NCBI GenBank assembly: GCA_945883235.1 | Contig: CAMCXF010000005.1 | Span: 1 to 64,000 of the forward strand | Source: Phenylobacterium deserti | GTDB lineage: Bacteria; Pseudomonadota; Alphaproteobacteria; Caulobacterales; Caulobacteraceae | Direction of reading: 5' to 3' | DNA length: 64,000 nucleotides | Part shown: positions 7,961 to 16,065 of the stretch, one piece after another | Layout: each line of letters begins with the position of its first letter | Position numbering within the stretch: position 1 is the first letter of the stretch | Position numbers and translations under genes: made by a program | Notes under the pieces: generated by a model | Databases searched by the model: none | What the model was told of the DNA's origin: nothing | Seen by the model: the letters and a program-made list of their open reading frames with translations, nothing else

Positions 7961-8896
7961 TCAATCGAAGAGTTTTGAAACGCTCTCTTCATTGGCGATG
8001 CGCCGGATGGCCTCGCCGATTAACCGGTCGCAGCTGACATAGCGGATCTTGCCGCCTTCGGTGGCCCTGTCCGGCGGCGAGATGCTGTCGGTCATCACCA
8101 GCTCCTTCAGGATCGAGCTGTTCACCCGTTCAACCGCTGCGCCCGACAGAACCCCGTGGGTCACATAGGCCGACACTTCCAGCGCACCGTTGTCGACCAG
8201 GGCCTGGGCGGCATTGGTCAGGGTGCCGCCGCCGTCGATCATGTCATCGAACAGGATGCAGCGCCGCCCGGAAACATCGCCGATGATATTGGCCACCTCG
8301 CTCTTGCCGGGACCCGAGCGCCGTTTGTCGACGATGGAAAGCTCAGCCTTCAGCCGGGTCGCCACGGCCAGCGCCCGCACCACACCGCCGACATCTGGCG
8401 ACACGATCATCAGCTCAGAGGTTTTCGCGTGATTGTTCTTGATGTCGGCCGCCAGCAGCGGCGCGGACAGCAGGTTGTCGGTCGGAATGTCAAAGAAGCC
8501 CTGAATTTGGCCGGAGTGCAGATCCATGGTCAGAACCCGGTCGGCCCCGGACCGCGTCAGCAGATTGGCCACCAGCTTGGCCGAAATCGGCGTACGCCCC
8601 CCGGTCTTCCGGTCCTGACGGGCATAGCCGAAATAGGGCATCACCGCTGTGATCCGCCGGGCAGAGGCGCGCTTCAGCGCATCGATACAGATCAGCAGCT
8701 CCATCAGGTTGTCGTTGGCAGGATAGCTGGTGGACTGGATGACAAAGACGTCTTCGCCGCGGACATTTTCGTCGATGGTGACGAAGATCTCGTTGTCGGC
8801 GAACCGTTTCACCTGGGCGCGCGTGAGCGGGAGGTCAAGGTGGGACGCCACGGCCTGGGCCAGTGTGCGATTCGAGTTGCCGGCCAGCAGCTTCAT
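7961..8896 (-). CDS. prs: Ribose-phosphate pyrophosphokinase
   Basis: A 311-residue PRPP synthetase, which transfers pyrophosphate from ATP to ribose-5-phosphate. Signatures: [21 protein letters not shown] near the N-terminus, the [18 protein letters not shown] divalent-metal/flexible-loop region, and the PRPP-binding loop in [14 protein letters not shown]. Length and N-terminus match the family. It supplies PRPP to purine, pyrimidine, His and Trp synthesis. Transcribed with the downstream lipoprotein and rplY/pth in the same direction, though with intergenic gaps of about 100 nt. Confidence 0.95.
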   Translation of the reverse strand: MKLLAGNSNRTLAQAVASHLDLPLTRAQVKRFADNEIFVTIDENVRGEDVFVIQSTSYPANDNLMELLICIDALKRASARRITAVMPYFGYARQDRKTGGRTPISAKLVANLLTRSGADRVLTMDLHSGQIQGFFDIPTDNLLSAPLLAADIKNNHAKTSELMIVSPDVGGVVRALAVATRLKAELSIVDKRRSGPGKSEVANIIGDVSGRRCILFDDMIDGGGTLTNAAQALVDNGALEVSAYVTHGVLSGAAVERVNSSILKELVMTDSISPPDRATEGGKIRYVSCDRLIGEAIRRIANEESVSKLFD

Positions 8897-8970
8897 CGTA
8901 CCCCCAAGTCCAACTCTGCAGCGATGCGCGCGCTTGTATCAACGGCCTCGCCTGAGTCTATAGCTGGCGG

Positions 8971-9735
8971 CTAGGCCAGAGTGATTGCCGACAGCAATCG
9001 TCCGTAGTCCGGCTCGCCCATCTTGAAGGCGCGGCGGTTGGAAAAGAACAGTTCGGGCTCGGCGCAGGTGTCGCGACCGATCCATTCGCTGGCGGCGATT
9101 CCTGCGGCTTCCAGGCGGGACAACACAAAGGCCGGCAGATCGAACTGGCGCTTGTCGGCGCTAGCGCCCGCGCCAAAGAATCGCGCGAACGACGGGTTCA
9201 CCTCGGTGAAGCGCTGAACATACTCCAGGCCCACCTCATAGGACGCCGGTCCGATGCAGGGGCCCACTGCGGCGACGATCCGGTCGCGCCTTGCGCCCAG
9301 CTCTTCCATCCTGACGATGGTCGCTTCGGCGACACCGTGAAGCGCGCCCTGCCAGCCAGCATGCGCGGCGGCTACCACACGGGCTTGCGCATCGGCCAGG
9401 AGGATCGGCGCGCAGTCAGCGGCCAGAGCGCCGCAGATCACCCCGGGCGTTGCGCTGACCACGGCGTCGGCCTGTGGCGGTTCGCCCGGCCATGCGCCAT
9501 CAGCGGTCAAAGCTCGCGCGGAATGCACCTGATAGGCCGTGACCAGGGTTCCGCCCAGATGTCCGGCGGCACGTCGGCGGTTTTCCTTCACCGCGTCCGC
9601 ATCGTCCCGGGATCCAACTCCGACATTCAGCCCGGCATAAATGCCGTTCGAGACCCCACCGCGGCGCGTAAAGAAAGCGTGGCGGATGCCGGACAGGTCC
9701 AGCAGCGGCGAGGTCAGGACGGGCAGGTCGATCAT
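8971..9735 (-). CDS. pgeF: Peptidoglycan-editing factor / purine nucleoside phosphorylase LACC1-like (YfiH family)
   Basis: A 254-residue YfiH/LACC1-family protein, once called polyphenol oxidase. Zn/substrate motifs: AADCAPILLAD, AAAHAGWQGALHGV and VGPCIGPASYEVG, with the expected His/Cys/His set. Family members act on purine nucleosides and, in E. coli, on misincorporated amino acids in peptidoglycan precursors. The C-terminus EPDYGRLLSAITLA is normal. Its start overlaps the stop of the upstream MidA-like gene by 4 nt, so it belongs to the lgt-midA-pgeF operon. Confidence 0.88.
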   Translation of the reverse strand: MIDLPVLTSPLLDLSGIRHAFFTRRGGVSNGIYAGLNVGVGSRDDADAVKENRRRAAGHLGGTLVTAYQVHSARALTADGAWPGEPPQADAVVSATPGVICGALAADCAPILLADAQARVVAAAHAGWQGALHGVAEATIVRMEELGARRDRIVAAVGPCIGPASYEVGLEYVQRFTEVNPSFARFFGAGASADKRQFDLPAFVLSRLEAAGIAASEWIGRDTCAEPELFFSNRRAFKMGEPDYGRLLSAITLA

Positions 9736-10790
9736 GGCTCTACGGCGTCCTCGAAAGCGGGCGGCGTCCAGCCGGGGGAATAGAGGCAGCAGGCCTTGAA
9801 CAGCTGGCCCATCTGATCACCGCCCACCAGGCGGTTCAGTTGGCGGCCGATCAGCGCCGCTTTGTCGGGGCGAGCACGTACCAGAGCCTCGGCCCGCTCG
9901 CCAATACCAAGCCGGGCCAGGAAGGCGGCCTGGGTCAGGATTGCTGCAAGCGCGCCCGTAGTTCGCGCTGCGGCCATCACAGCCGGAAAGTCAGCATGGA
10001 CGGTCAGGTCCGCTTGGCCAGGGCAGGCAAGGGGGTCGACCTTCTCGTGCCGACGCAGGGCCTGCAGGGTGTCGCCAAAGCCGGGCTCGCTGCGACCATA
10101 GTCGATCAGTAGCGCCGCGCCGCCATCCCGGCCCAATCGCTCGCCCAAGGCTGCGCCCAACGCTTCCTGAGGCCCTGAGCGTTCCAGTACCACGCCATCG
10201 CGGGCGTCCGGCAGATCGTCGCTTGCCGGTACGAGCCTAAACCCAAGTGCCCCGTTTTTGTCGAGCCCGACCACCTGTTCCGCCCAGCCGGTGACTGTGC
10301 GCAGGAACTGGCGGGCCGGCAGGCAATCCAGCAACTCGTTGGCGATCAACAGGATTGGCAGCCCGCCCGGCACCTCGTTAAGTGTCGTTGTCCATCGCAC
10401 CGCATCGCCCAATCGTTCACGCTGCCGCGCCGCCAGCGGGGCCGAGGTTTCAACCAGCCACACATCCGCCGCAGCCAGGAACGCCGAGGATAGCTGACCA
10501 GCGCGCAGCAGATCGCTCATCAACGTCCCGTCCCCTGGACCGATTTCCACCAGCACAAACGCCTCAGGGGCACCCATGGCCCGCCACGCCGAAATCGCCC
10601 AGACACCAATCAGTTCGCCGAACATCTGGCTGATCAGAGGCGCGGTGATGAAATCGCCATCCTCCCCCAGCGCAGGCCGGGTGGCGTAGTAGCCGAAGTC
10701 CGGATCGTGCAGGCAGGCGGTCATGTACTGGGCCACGGTCATCGGCCCGGTCTGGGTTATCTCGGCCGCCAGACGATCCCGCAGGCTCAT
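9732..10790 (-). CDS. SAM-dependent methyltransferase, MidA/NDUFAF7 family
   Basis: A 352-residue class I methyltransferase of the DUF185 family (MidA/NDUFAF7). The SAM-binding motif is VLVEIGPGDGTLMSDLLRA; other family blocks are GYYATRPALGEDGDFITAP near the start and LIDYGRSEPGFGDTLQALRRH later. In eukaryotes the relative methylates an Arg of complex I subunit NDUFS2; a similar bacterial target is possible but not shown. The start MSLRDRLAAEI (10790) was chosen because it lies 10 nt after the lgt stop; the longer track start would overlap lgt. Confidence 0.88.
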   Translation of the reverse strand: MSLRDRLAAEITQTGPMTVAQYMTACLHDPDFGYYATRPALGEDGDFITAPLISQMFGELIGVWAISAWRAMGAPEAFVLVEIGPGDGTLMSDLLRAGQLSSAFLAAADVWLVETSAPLAARQRERLGDAVRWTTTLNEVPGGLPILLIANELLDCLPARQFLRTVTGWAEQVVGLDKNGALGFRLVPASDDLPDARDGVVLERSGPQEALGAALGERLGRDGGAALLIDYGRSEPGFGDTLQALRRHEKVDPLACPGQADLTVHADFPAVMAAARTTGALAAILTQAAFLARLGIGERAEALVRARPDKAALIGRQLNRLVGGDQMGQLFKACCLYSPGWTPPAFEDAVEP

Positions 10791-10800
10791 GGATCGACGG

Positions 10801-11670
10801 CTAGGCAAAGGCGGGCGGCAAGGGCTCACGCATACCGCGCCAGATCAGATAGAGACCGGCCACCACCATCGGGATCGACAGGATCATCCCCATGGTCAGG
10901 CCCAGCGGCAGCGTTTCGAGTCCCGCGTCCGGCTGTCGCACGGTCTCGATGGCGATCCGGAACACGCTGTAGCCCAGCAGGAATATCCCCGCGATCACAC
11001 CACGTCGGTTGCCCAGCTTCGCGACATGGGTAACCCACATCAGGATCAGGAATAGGATCAACCCTTCGAACAGCGCCTCATAAAGCTGGCTGGGGTGGCG
11101 CGGCACCAGGCCGGCTGGACAGCCGCCATAGGTCCGCTCGACCACCTTGTTGCAGAACACCATGCCCCAAGGCAGATCGGTGGGGCGACCCCAGAGCTCG
11201 GCGTTGATGAAGTTGGCGATGCGGCCCAGGAAATGGCCAATGGGATAGGCGGCGACAATCACATCAGCGATCCGCAGCAGATCGAGTTTGTTGCGCCAGG
11301 CAAACGCGATCATGGCGACCGAGACGCCGATCACGCCGCCGTGGAAGCTCATCCCGCCTTCCCAGGTTTTGAAGATGCCGATCGGATCCTGCCAGATCAT
11401 GGTCGGTGTATAAAACAGGACATGGCCCAACCGGCCGCCGGCGATGATTCCGATGGTGATCCACAGGATCAGGTCGTCCATCTGGGCCGGGGTGAACGGG
11501 GCTGGACGATGCGTCCAGAGGAGGGTGTTCCGAAGCAGACCGGACGCATAGCGCCAGCCCAGCAGGATGCCGGCGATATAGGCCAGGGAATACCATCGGA
11601 TCGCCAGCGGCCCGAACTGCAGGGCGAGTGACCCAATGTGCACGATCGGTTCGATTTCGGGGAAGGGCAC
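10801..11670 (-). CDS. lgt: Prolipoprotein diacylglyceryl transferase
   Basis: A 289-residue polytopic inner-membrane enzyme that attaches diacylglycerol from phosphatidylglycerol to the lipobox Cys, the first step of lipoprotein maturation. Visible signatures: RWYSLAYIAGILLGW, GGMSFHGGVIGV and the Lgt signature GRIANFINAELWGRPT, plus a HPSQLYEALFEG helix. It heads the lgt-midA-pgeF operon and is divergent from the ubiK-like gene. Its product would process the several lipoproteins seen in this window. Confidence 0.96.
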   Translation of the reverse strand: MPFPEIEPIVHIGSLALQFGPLAIRWYSLAYIAGILLGWRYASGLLRNTLLWTHRPAPFTPAQMDDLILWITIGIIAGGRLGHVLFYTPTMIWQDPIGIFKTWEGGMSFHGGVIGVSVAMIAFAWRNKLDLLRIADVIVAAYPIGHFLGRIANFINAELWGRPTDLPWGMVFCNKVVERTYGGCPAGLVPRHPSQLYEALFEGLILFLILMWVTHVAKLGNRRGVIAGIFLLGYSVFRIAIETVRQPDAGLETLPLGLTMGMILSIPMVVAGLYLIWRGMREPLPPAFA

Positions 11671-11785
11671 TTTGGGGACGACTCCGGGGTTCCAGCAACG
11701 ATCTAGCCGAGAAGGTCTTCGCTTTCATCCCCCGAGAGGCCATATAGAGACCACGGACGGGCCATTCAGCCTTGAGATTGATGAC

Positions 11786-12034
11786 ATGCAGACCCAGAAC
11801 CCCATTCTCGACGAGATCGCCAAGCTGACAACAGCTGCCATGGGCATGGCCCAGGCCGCCGGCGATGAGGCCAAGGCTGCCTTTCGCAGCCAGACGGATC
11901 GGCTGGTCGCCGAGATGGACCTTGTGCGGCGCGAAGACCATGACGCGCTGAAGGCCGAGGTCGCTGCCTTGCGACTGGAAATCGAAGCCTTGAAGCCCGC
12001 CGCCAAGCCAAAGAAGAGCGGCAAGACAGCGTGA
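11786..12034 (+). CDS. UbiK-like accessory factor (BMFP domain)
   Basis: An 82-residue coiled-coil protein: an N-terminal amphipathic helix (NPILDEIAKLTTAAMGMAQAAGDEAKAAFRSQ), a central VREDHDALKAEVAALRLEIEAL coiled coil, and a basic tail (KPAAKPKKSGKTA). This matches the BMFP-domain UbiK family, which assists ubiquinone synthesis. ATG 11786 was chosen over the longer frame beginning inside the lgt promoter region. Divergent from lgt. Confidence 0.82.
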   Translation: MQTQNPILDEIAKLTTAAMGMAQAAGDEAKAAFRSQTDRLVAEMDLVRREDHDALKAEVAALRLEIEALKPAAKPKKSGKTA

Positions 12035-12173
12035 GCCTTACGCATCTCAAGCGAACGTCGCTCGCCCCAGACAAGAACCCGCTGCCATTCGAACCGGGAA
12101 ACGGTTTAGGGTCAGCTTTGCGGGCGATTCGGGGGCGGCGATCCGCACCCCGTCCGCGTCGAAAGGCGTCGTG

Positions 12174-12677
12174 ATGGACACCTCCCACGTCGATGAAGGC
12201 GTGATCCTGACGAACGACCCGCTGGACGTGGTCGAACACGTTCTGACGGCAGAAAACCTGCCCTTTGACCGGACCGAGGATGGCGACCTGGCCTTCACCC
12301 TGGCCGGGGATTGGAAGGACTACGAACTCTGGTTCGCCTGGCGGCCCGAGGGCGACACCCTGCAGCTTTGCCTCTCGATGGATCTTATGGTGCCCAAGGC
12401 ACAGCACCAGACCGCCCAGGAACTGATCGCCACGATCAATCCGCGCGTCTGGCTGGGCCACTTCGAGCTTTGGGAAGAAGGTGAGATCATCTTCCGCAAC
12501 GGTATGGCGCTGATGACCAATGAACAGCCCAGTTTGGCCCAGGCCGCCGCCATGATCGACGTGGCGGTAGAAGCCGCTGACCGGTTCTTCCCGGCCTTCG
12601 ACTTCCTGCTGCGCGGCGCCAAAACCCCTAAGGAAGCGATTGCCGCCTGCATGTTCGAGACTGTCGGCGAGGCGTAG
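12174..12677 (+). CDS. YbjN domain protein
   Basis: A 167-residue protein of the YbjN family (type III secretion chaperone-like fold). Recognisable blocks: NDPLDVVEHVLTAENLPFDRTEDGDLAF, NPRVWLGHFELWEEGEIIFRN and a C-terminal helix ending KEAIAACMFETVGEA. Alphaproteobacterial members of this length are common and their role is unknown; E. coli YbjN modulates stress and motility genes. Start is ATG 12174 or the GTG just before it. It follows the ubiK-like gene co-directionally after about 140 nt. Confidence 0.82.
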   Translation: MDTSHVDEGVILTNDPLDVVEHVLTAENLPFDRTEDGDLAFTLAGDWKDYELWFAWRPEGDTLQLCLSMDLMVPKAQHQTAQELIATINPRVWLGHFELWEEGEIIFRNGMALMTNEQPSLAQAAAMIDVAVEAADRFFPAFDFLLRGAKTPKEAIAACMFETVGEA

Positions 12678-12705
12678 TAGAGCTTCCCTTGCGGGAGGGT
12701 CACCA

Positions 12706-12960
12706 TCAGGCGTAGGTCTGCATCGCCAGCACACCGGCCGGGATCGGCACGGTAAACGCGGCGACGTGGCGTTGGAAATCCGAAAGAGCCTGTTCGCTCC
12801 AGAGGCGGATGGCCACGGTCTGGCGGCGGCCGGCCGGCTGGATCTGCATGGAGGCGACGTCGATGTCCTCGTCGCTGTGTTTCTCGATGAAGCGGTAAAA
12901 CGCTGTGGAAACCCGCTGGGCTTCCCGATCTGAAACAATCCCGGTGTCGAAAGTGTGCAT
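12706..12960 (-). CDS. Hypothetical small protein
   Basis: An 84-residue soluble protein beginning MHTFDTGIVSDREAQRVSTAFYRF with the body IEKHSDEDIDVASMQIQPAGRRQTVAIRLWSEQ. No family recognised. The alternation of charged and hydrophobic residues looks like a real alpha/beta protein. ATG 12960 is preferred over the longer track start, which adds an unlikely basic extension. It ends 28 nt from the YbjN-like gene on the opposite strand. Confidence 0.6.
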   Translation of the reverse strand: MHTFDTGIVSDREAQRVSTAFYRFIEKHSDEDIDVASMQIQPAGRRQTVAIRLWSEQALSDFQRHVAAFTVPIPAGVLAMQTYA

Positions 12961-13068
12961 TCTGCTTGCTCTCTTCAGCTTCGGGCTGACCTGAGCAAGT
13001 ACGGTGCCGGAGCGGGCGCGGACGCCGATGAAAAGCTCCGGCATGAACGCGGCGGGCGGCGAAGTCCG

Positions 13069-13464
13069 TTATCCTTGCGGCAACCGGAACCCCAAGGGCA
13101 GCAGCGCTTCGATCGTATGGCGCGTCTCGCTGCCATCCGCCCCGACACTGACCACCTCGCAGCCGGGCTCGGCAAACTCCCAGATCTTTTGCCGACACCC
13201 GCCGCAGGGCCAGATCAGACCGGGCAGCGACGAGGTCACCCAGACCCGGCGGATCGTCGTCGCACCCTGCGTCACCGCCGCCGAGATGGCGCTGGCCTCT
13301 GCGCAAACCCCTTCCGGATAGGCAGCGTTCTCGACATTGACGCCGTAGTGGATGCACCCGTCAGGCCCCTCGACGGCGGCTGCGACGTGGACCCCGGAAT
13401 AGGGCGCGTGGCTGTTGTCCAGCAGGCGGGTGAGTTCGGCGGCGATGGCGGGGGGCGTGGTCAT
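13069..13464 (-). CDS. cdd: Cytidine deaminase
   Basis: A 131-residue zinc enzyme that converts cytidine/deoxycytidine to uridine. The Zn motifs are present: CAEASAISAAV (the alpha-helix with the catalytic Glu) and PCGGCRQKIWEF (PCxxC). Short homotetrameric type. The start MTTPPAIAAELTRLL at 13464 gives a 4-nt overlap with the upstream M24 gene; the track's longer ORF runs antisense-like into it. Salvage role. Confidence 0.93.
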   Translation of the reverse strand: MTTPPAIAAELTRLLDNSHAPYSGVHVAAAVEGPDGCIHYGVNVENAAYPEGVCAEASAISAAVTQGATTIRRVWVTSSLPGLIWPCGGCRQKIWEFAEPGCEVVSVGADGSETRHTIEALLPLGFRLPQG

Positions 13465-14846
13465 GGGCCAGGGCGTCCGGCAATCAGGGTCAGCGCGGTC
13501 TGGCGACCATCCAGGTAGCGCACCTGCTGGCCGTCGAAAAATGCGTTCTCCTCCGCGCGGAACGATACTTCCTGGCTGTCCCACTCGGGGACGGCGGCGA
13601 AGGCGGCCAGTTCGATGGACCAGACGGTGTCGGCGTGGACCTTCAGCGATCCGCGCACGTCGGCGTTCTGGTTGTCCCAGAAGCCGATGGCCGGGCCGGC
13701 ACCGTGGCCGTGGTAGCCCAGAGGGTGCGAATAGATCGACGGCTTCAGGCCCTGGACCAGGGCCTTGGCGCGCGCCGCCGCGAGCACCTCATTGCCGGAC
13801 AGTCCAACGGCAAAAGATGAGGTCAAGGCGTCCTGCACCCGGTTGGCCTGGGCCAGCCCGGCCCGCAAGCCCGCCGGTGCCTGGGTTTCCCCGTCCATCA
13901 GCACATAGGCCAGATGCTGGGTGTCGGTGTTCAGCCGCAGGTAGGTGATGCCGAAGTCGGTCCAGAGGAGGTCGCCCTTCTGGATCACCGTGTCGCCGTC
14001 CAGAATGCCCTTGGTGCCCTTGCGCTGCACCCCCACCGAGGGGTGGAACCAGGTGGCGATCCCCAGCCGGGCCAGGCGTTCGCGATAGAACCAGACGACG
14101 TCGGCGGCGGTGGTGATGCCGGGCTTGATGGTGGCTGCCGAAAAGGCCTCGGCGATCACTGCGTGGGCCAGCCGCATGATGCCCGGATAGAGCTTCATCT
14201 CGGCGGGCGTGCGGGTTTCCAGCCAGCCGACCGACAGACCCTCGCCCGAGACGATCCGGTCGCGCAGGCCAGGCGACAGGGCCGCAACCATTTCGCTGTA
14301 CTGGCTGAACGTCATGCCGTCGCCGAAGGCGGTGAGGCTGGAGGTGTTGACGGCAATCCGCCTAGGGTCGTGCCGGGCGATCAGATCGGCCAGCGCCTTC
14401 CACTGATCGGGTTGCGTGTCCGGGTTCCAGGCACCGGTGAACAGCGTGCCCATGCCATAGCGGCTGACTGTCAGCCGCTCGACGGGGCGACCATCGCCCG
14501 GATCGAAGAACACCAGGATGGTGCGCCGGCGGGCATGCAGGCTCTCGGCGTTCAGCATGGTGGCGACCACCGGGTCCTCAAAATACTCGCGGGCGACCAG
14601 CACCCACATGTCGATCTTCTGGTCCCGCATGAGGCGAGGGATCACGGTGTCGAGCCGGTCGGCCAGCAGGGCGTTCTCCACCCTGGCCCGATCGCGCATT
14701 GGCAGGATCGGTGGCAGGGCCGGTCGGACGAGCTCGGTTTCGGACATCGGCAACAGGGGCGGGTCCGCCGCCACCGCTCCGGTTGGCGCAAGCGCGATCA
14801 GGCCTGTGCCGAGCAGCACCGCCATGGCCTTGATGTATTGCGGCAT
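13461..14846 (-). CDS. Secreted M24 family (Xaa-Pro dipeptidase-like) protein
   Basis: A 461-residue protein with a Sec signal peptide (IKAMAVLLGTGLIALAPTGAVAA), an N-terminal creatinase-like domain and a C-terminal pita-bread M24 domain. The metal-site region is recognisable (LLWTDFGITYLRLNTDTQ with Asp ligands, SHPLGYHGHGAGPAIG with His, and WSIELAAF with Glu), so catalysis is plausible, although spacing should be checked. ATG 14846 has a GGAG 7 nt upstream. Periplasmic or secreted proline peptidase is the likely role. It is coupled to cdd by a 4-nt overlap. Confidence 0.82.
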   Translation of the reverse strand: MPQYIKAMAVLLGTGLIALAPTGAVAADPPLLPMSETELVRPALPPILPMRDRARVENALLADRLDTVIPRLMRDQKIDMWVLVAREYFEDPVVATMLNAESLHARRRTILVFFDPGDGRPVERLTVSRYGMGTLFTGAWNPDTQPDQWKALADLIARHDPRRIAVNTSSLTAFGDGMTFSQYSEMVAALSPGLRDRIVSGEGLSVGWLETRTPAEMKLYPGIMRLAHAVIAEAFSAATIKPGITTAADVVWFYRERLARLGIATWFHPSVGVQRKGTKGILDGDTVIQKGDLLWTDFGITYLRLNTDTQHLAYVLMDGETQAPAGLRAGLAQANRVQDALTSSFAVGLSGNEVLAAARAKALVQGLKPSIYSHPLGYHGHGAGPAIGFWDNQNADVRGSLKVHADTVWSIELAAFAAVPEWDSQEVSFRAEENAFFDGQQVRYLDGRQTALTLIAGRPGP

Positions 14847-14947
14847 CTCACACTCCGACGGCACCTGCCGGGTGTTTCCATGATCTCGGGCGATCCGGCA
14901 ACTCCGTCCAGGAATGGCGCGAGTTTGTCATCGTTTTACAGCTGCGT

Positions 14948-14982
14948 GTTTGTCACAAGTAGCGTGTCGAACGCTGACAAAC
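14948..14982. promoter_or_regulatory. Inverted repeat between divergent genes
   Basis: A perfect 8-bp inverted repeat GTTTGTCA...TGACAAAC with a 19-nt spacer lies in an AT-richer gap between the divergent M24 and GNAT genes. It could be an operator. No known regulator consensus is assigned. Confidence 0.35.
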
Positions 14983-15095
14983 GGCGTGCAATACACCGAT
15001 TGCGAATATGCAAAGATACAGCTTAAAATTGTTGTTTGAAGCCATGTCTTGACGCGGCCATTGTGGAGTTTCGTGGGTTTGGTGAGAATGGGGCG

Positions 15096-15611
15096 ATGAG
15101 TTCGTCGGTCGCCAGACTCGAAATCCAGACCGCGCGGCTTCGGTTGCGAACCGCTGTCGAGAGCGATCTGGCGGCGATGCACGCCATCATGTCCGACCCC
15201 CAGGCCATGCGGTACTGGTCGAGCCCGCCACACCCGGATTTGCAGACCACGGCAGAGTGGCTGGACAGCATGATCGCGGGGCCGTCGGGTGGTGATTTCA
15301 TTGTCGAGCTGGATGGCTGTTGTATCGGCAAGCTGGGGTGCTGGCGCTGGCCGGAGGTCGGTTATCTTCTGTCACGCGACTGCTGGGGCAAGGGTTATGC
15401 GACCGAGGGACTGATGGCCTTCATCGCCTATGCGTTTGCGGGATTCACGGACCATTTGACCGCCGACGTAGATCCGCGAAACGAAGCCAGCCTGAGGCTG
15501 CTGGCGCGTGCGGGGTTTCGGGTGAGTGGCTACGGGGCGAAGACCTGGCACGTGGCCGACGAATGGTGCGATAGCGTTTATCTGCGGCTCGACAAACCGG
15601 GCACTTCCTGA
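15096..15611 (+). CDS. GNAT family N-acetyltransferase
   Basis: A 171-residue RimJ/RimL-type GNAT protein: TARLRLRTAVESDLAAMHAIM at the start, EVGYLLSRDCWGKGYATEGL (acetyl-CoA pyrophosphate loop) in the middle, and DVDPRNEASLRLLARAGF near the C-terminus. The substrate is unknown. ATG 15096 preferred. Followed after 10 nt by a small membrane protein, probably co-transcribed. Confidence 0.88.
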   Translation: MSSSVARLEIQTARLRLRTAVESDLAAMHAIMSDPQAMRYWSSPPHPDLQTTAEWLDSMIAGPSGGDFIVELDGCCIGKLGCWRWPEVGYLLSRDCWGKGYATEGLMAFIAYAFAGFTDHLTADVDPRNEASLRLLARAGFRVSGYGAKTWHVADEWCDSVYLRLDKPGTS

Positions 15612-15621
15612 AGGCCAGACC

Positions 15622-16011
15622 ATGACACTTAGGGAAACGATTATCCTCGGCCTGCTGGGCTTCGGCGTGTGGCTGAACGGGGCGGTGATGTTCCGGTTCG
15701 GGGGCGCGATGATGTTCGAGAGCGGGCCGCTGGCCCTGGGAGTGAGCGGACTGGCCATAGGGCTCAGCGTCTGTGTCCTGCTGAGCTCGATCATGTCGTG
15801 GCGCAAGGTGGCCCCGGCTGACGCGGTCAACGCCGCAGTGATCCTGATCCTGCCGGGCCTGTTCGGCGACGTGGCCTATGTCCTGAACTTCAGCGCGATC
15901 ACCGGCCTGAAGTCCGAAACCGCCGGTCCGTTCGCGGCCGTCCTGGTATTCGGCACAGCGGTGCTGCTGGCCTATGCGCTTTGGCTGGCGCGGCCGTCCC
16001 GCATACCGTAG
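15622..16011 (+). CDS. Small membrane protein (DUF5367-like)
   Basis: A 129-residue protein with four predicted transmembrane segments (IILGLLGFGVWLNGAVMF; LALGVSGLAIGLSVCVLL; AAVILILPGLFGDVAYVL; AAVLVFGTAVLLAYALWL). It resembles DUF5367-type membrane proteins, a tentative assignment. ATG 15622 follows the GNAT stop by 10 nt. Confidence 0.6.
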   Translation: MTLRETIILGLLGFGVWLNGAVMFRFGGAMMFESGPLALGVSGLAIGLSVCVLLSSIMSWRKVAPADAVNAAVILILPGLFGDVAYVLNFSAITGLKSETAGPFAAVLVFGTAVLLAYALWLARPSRIP

Positions 16012-16065
16012 CGTCGGGCAAGCCTGTCGCGCTTCACGATGGCGGGCCATCGGGGGGAGCAGGCC

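Noticed and set aside
12955-13518. 187-aa plus-strand ORF over the cdd region
   Set aside because: It is antisense to cdd, which has complete zinc-binding motifs.
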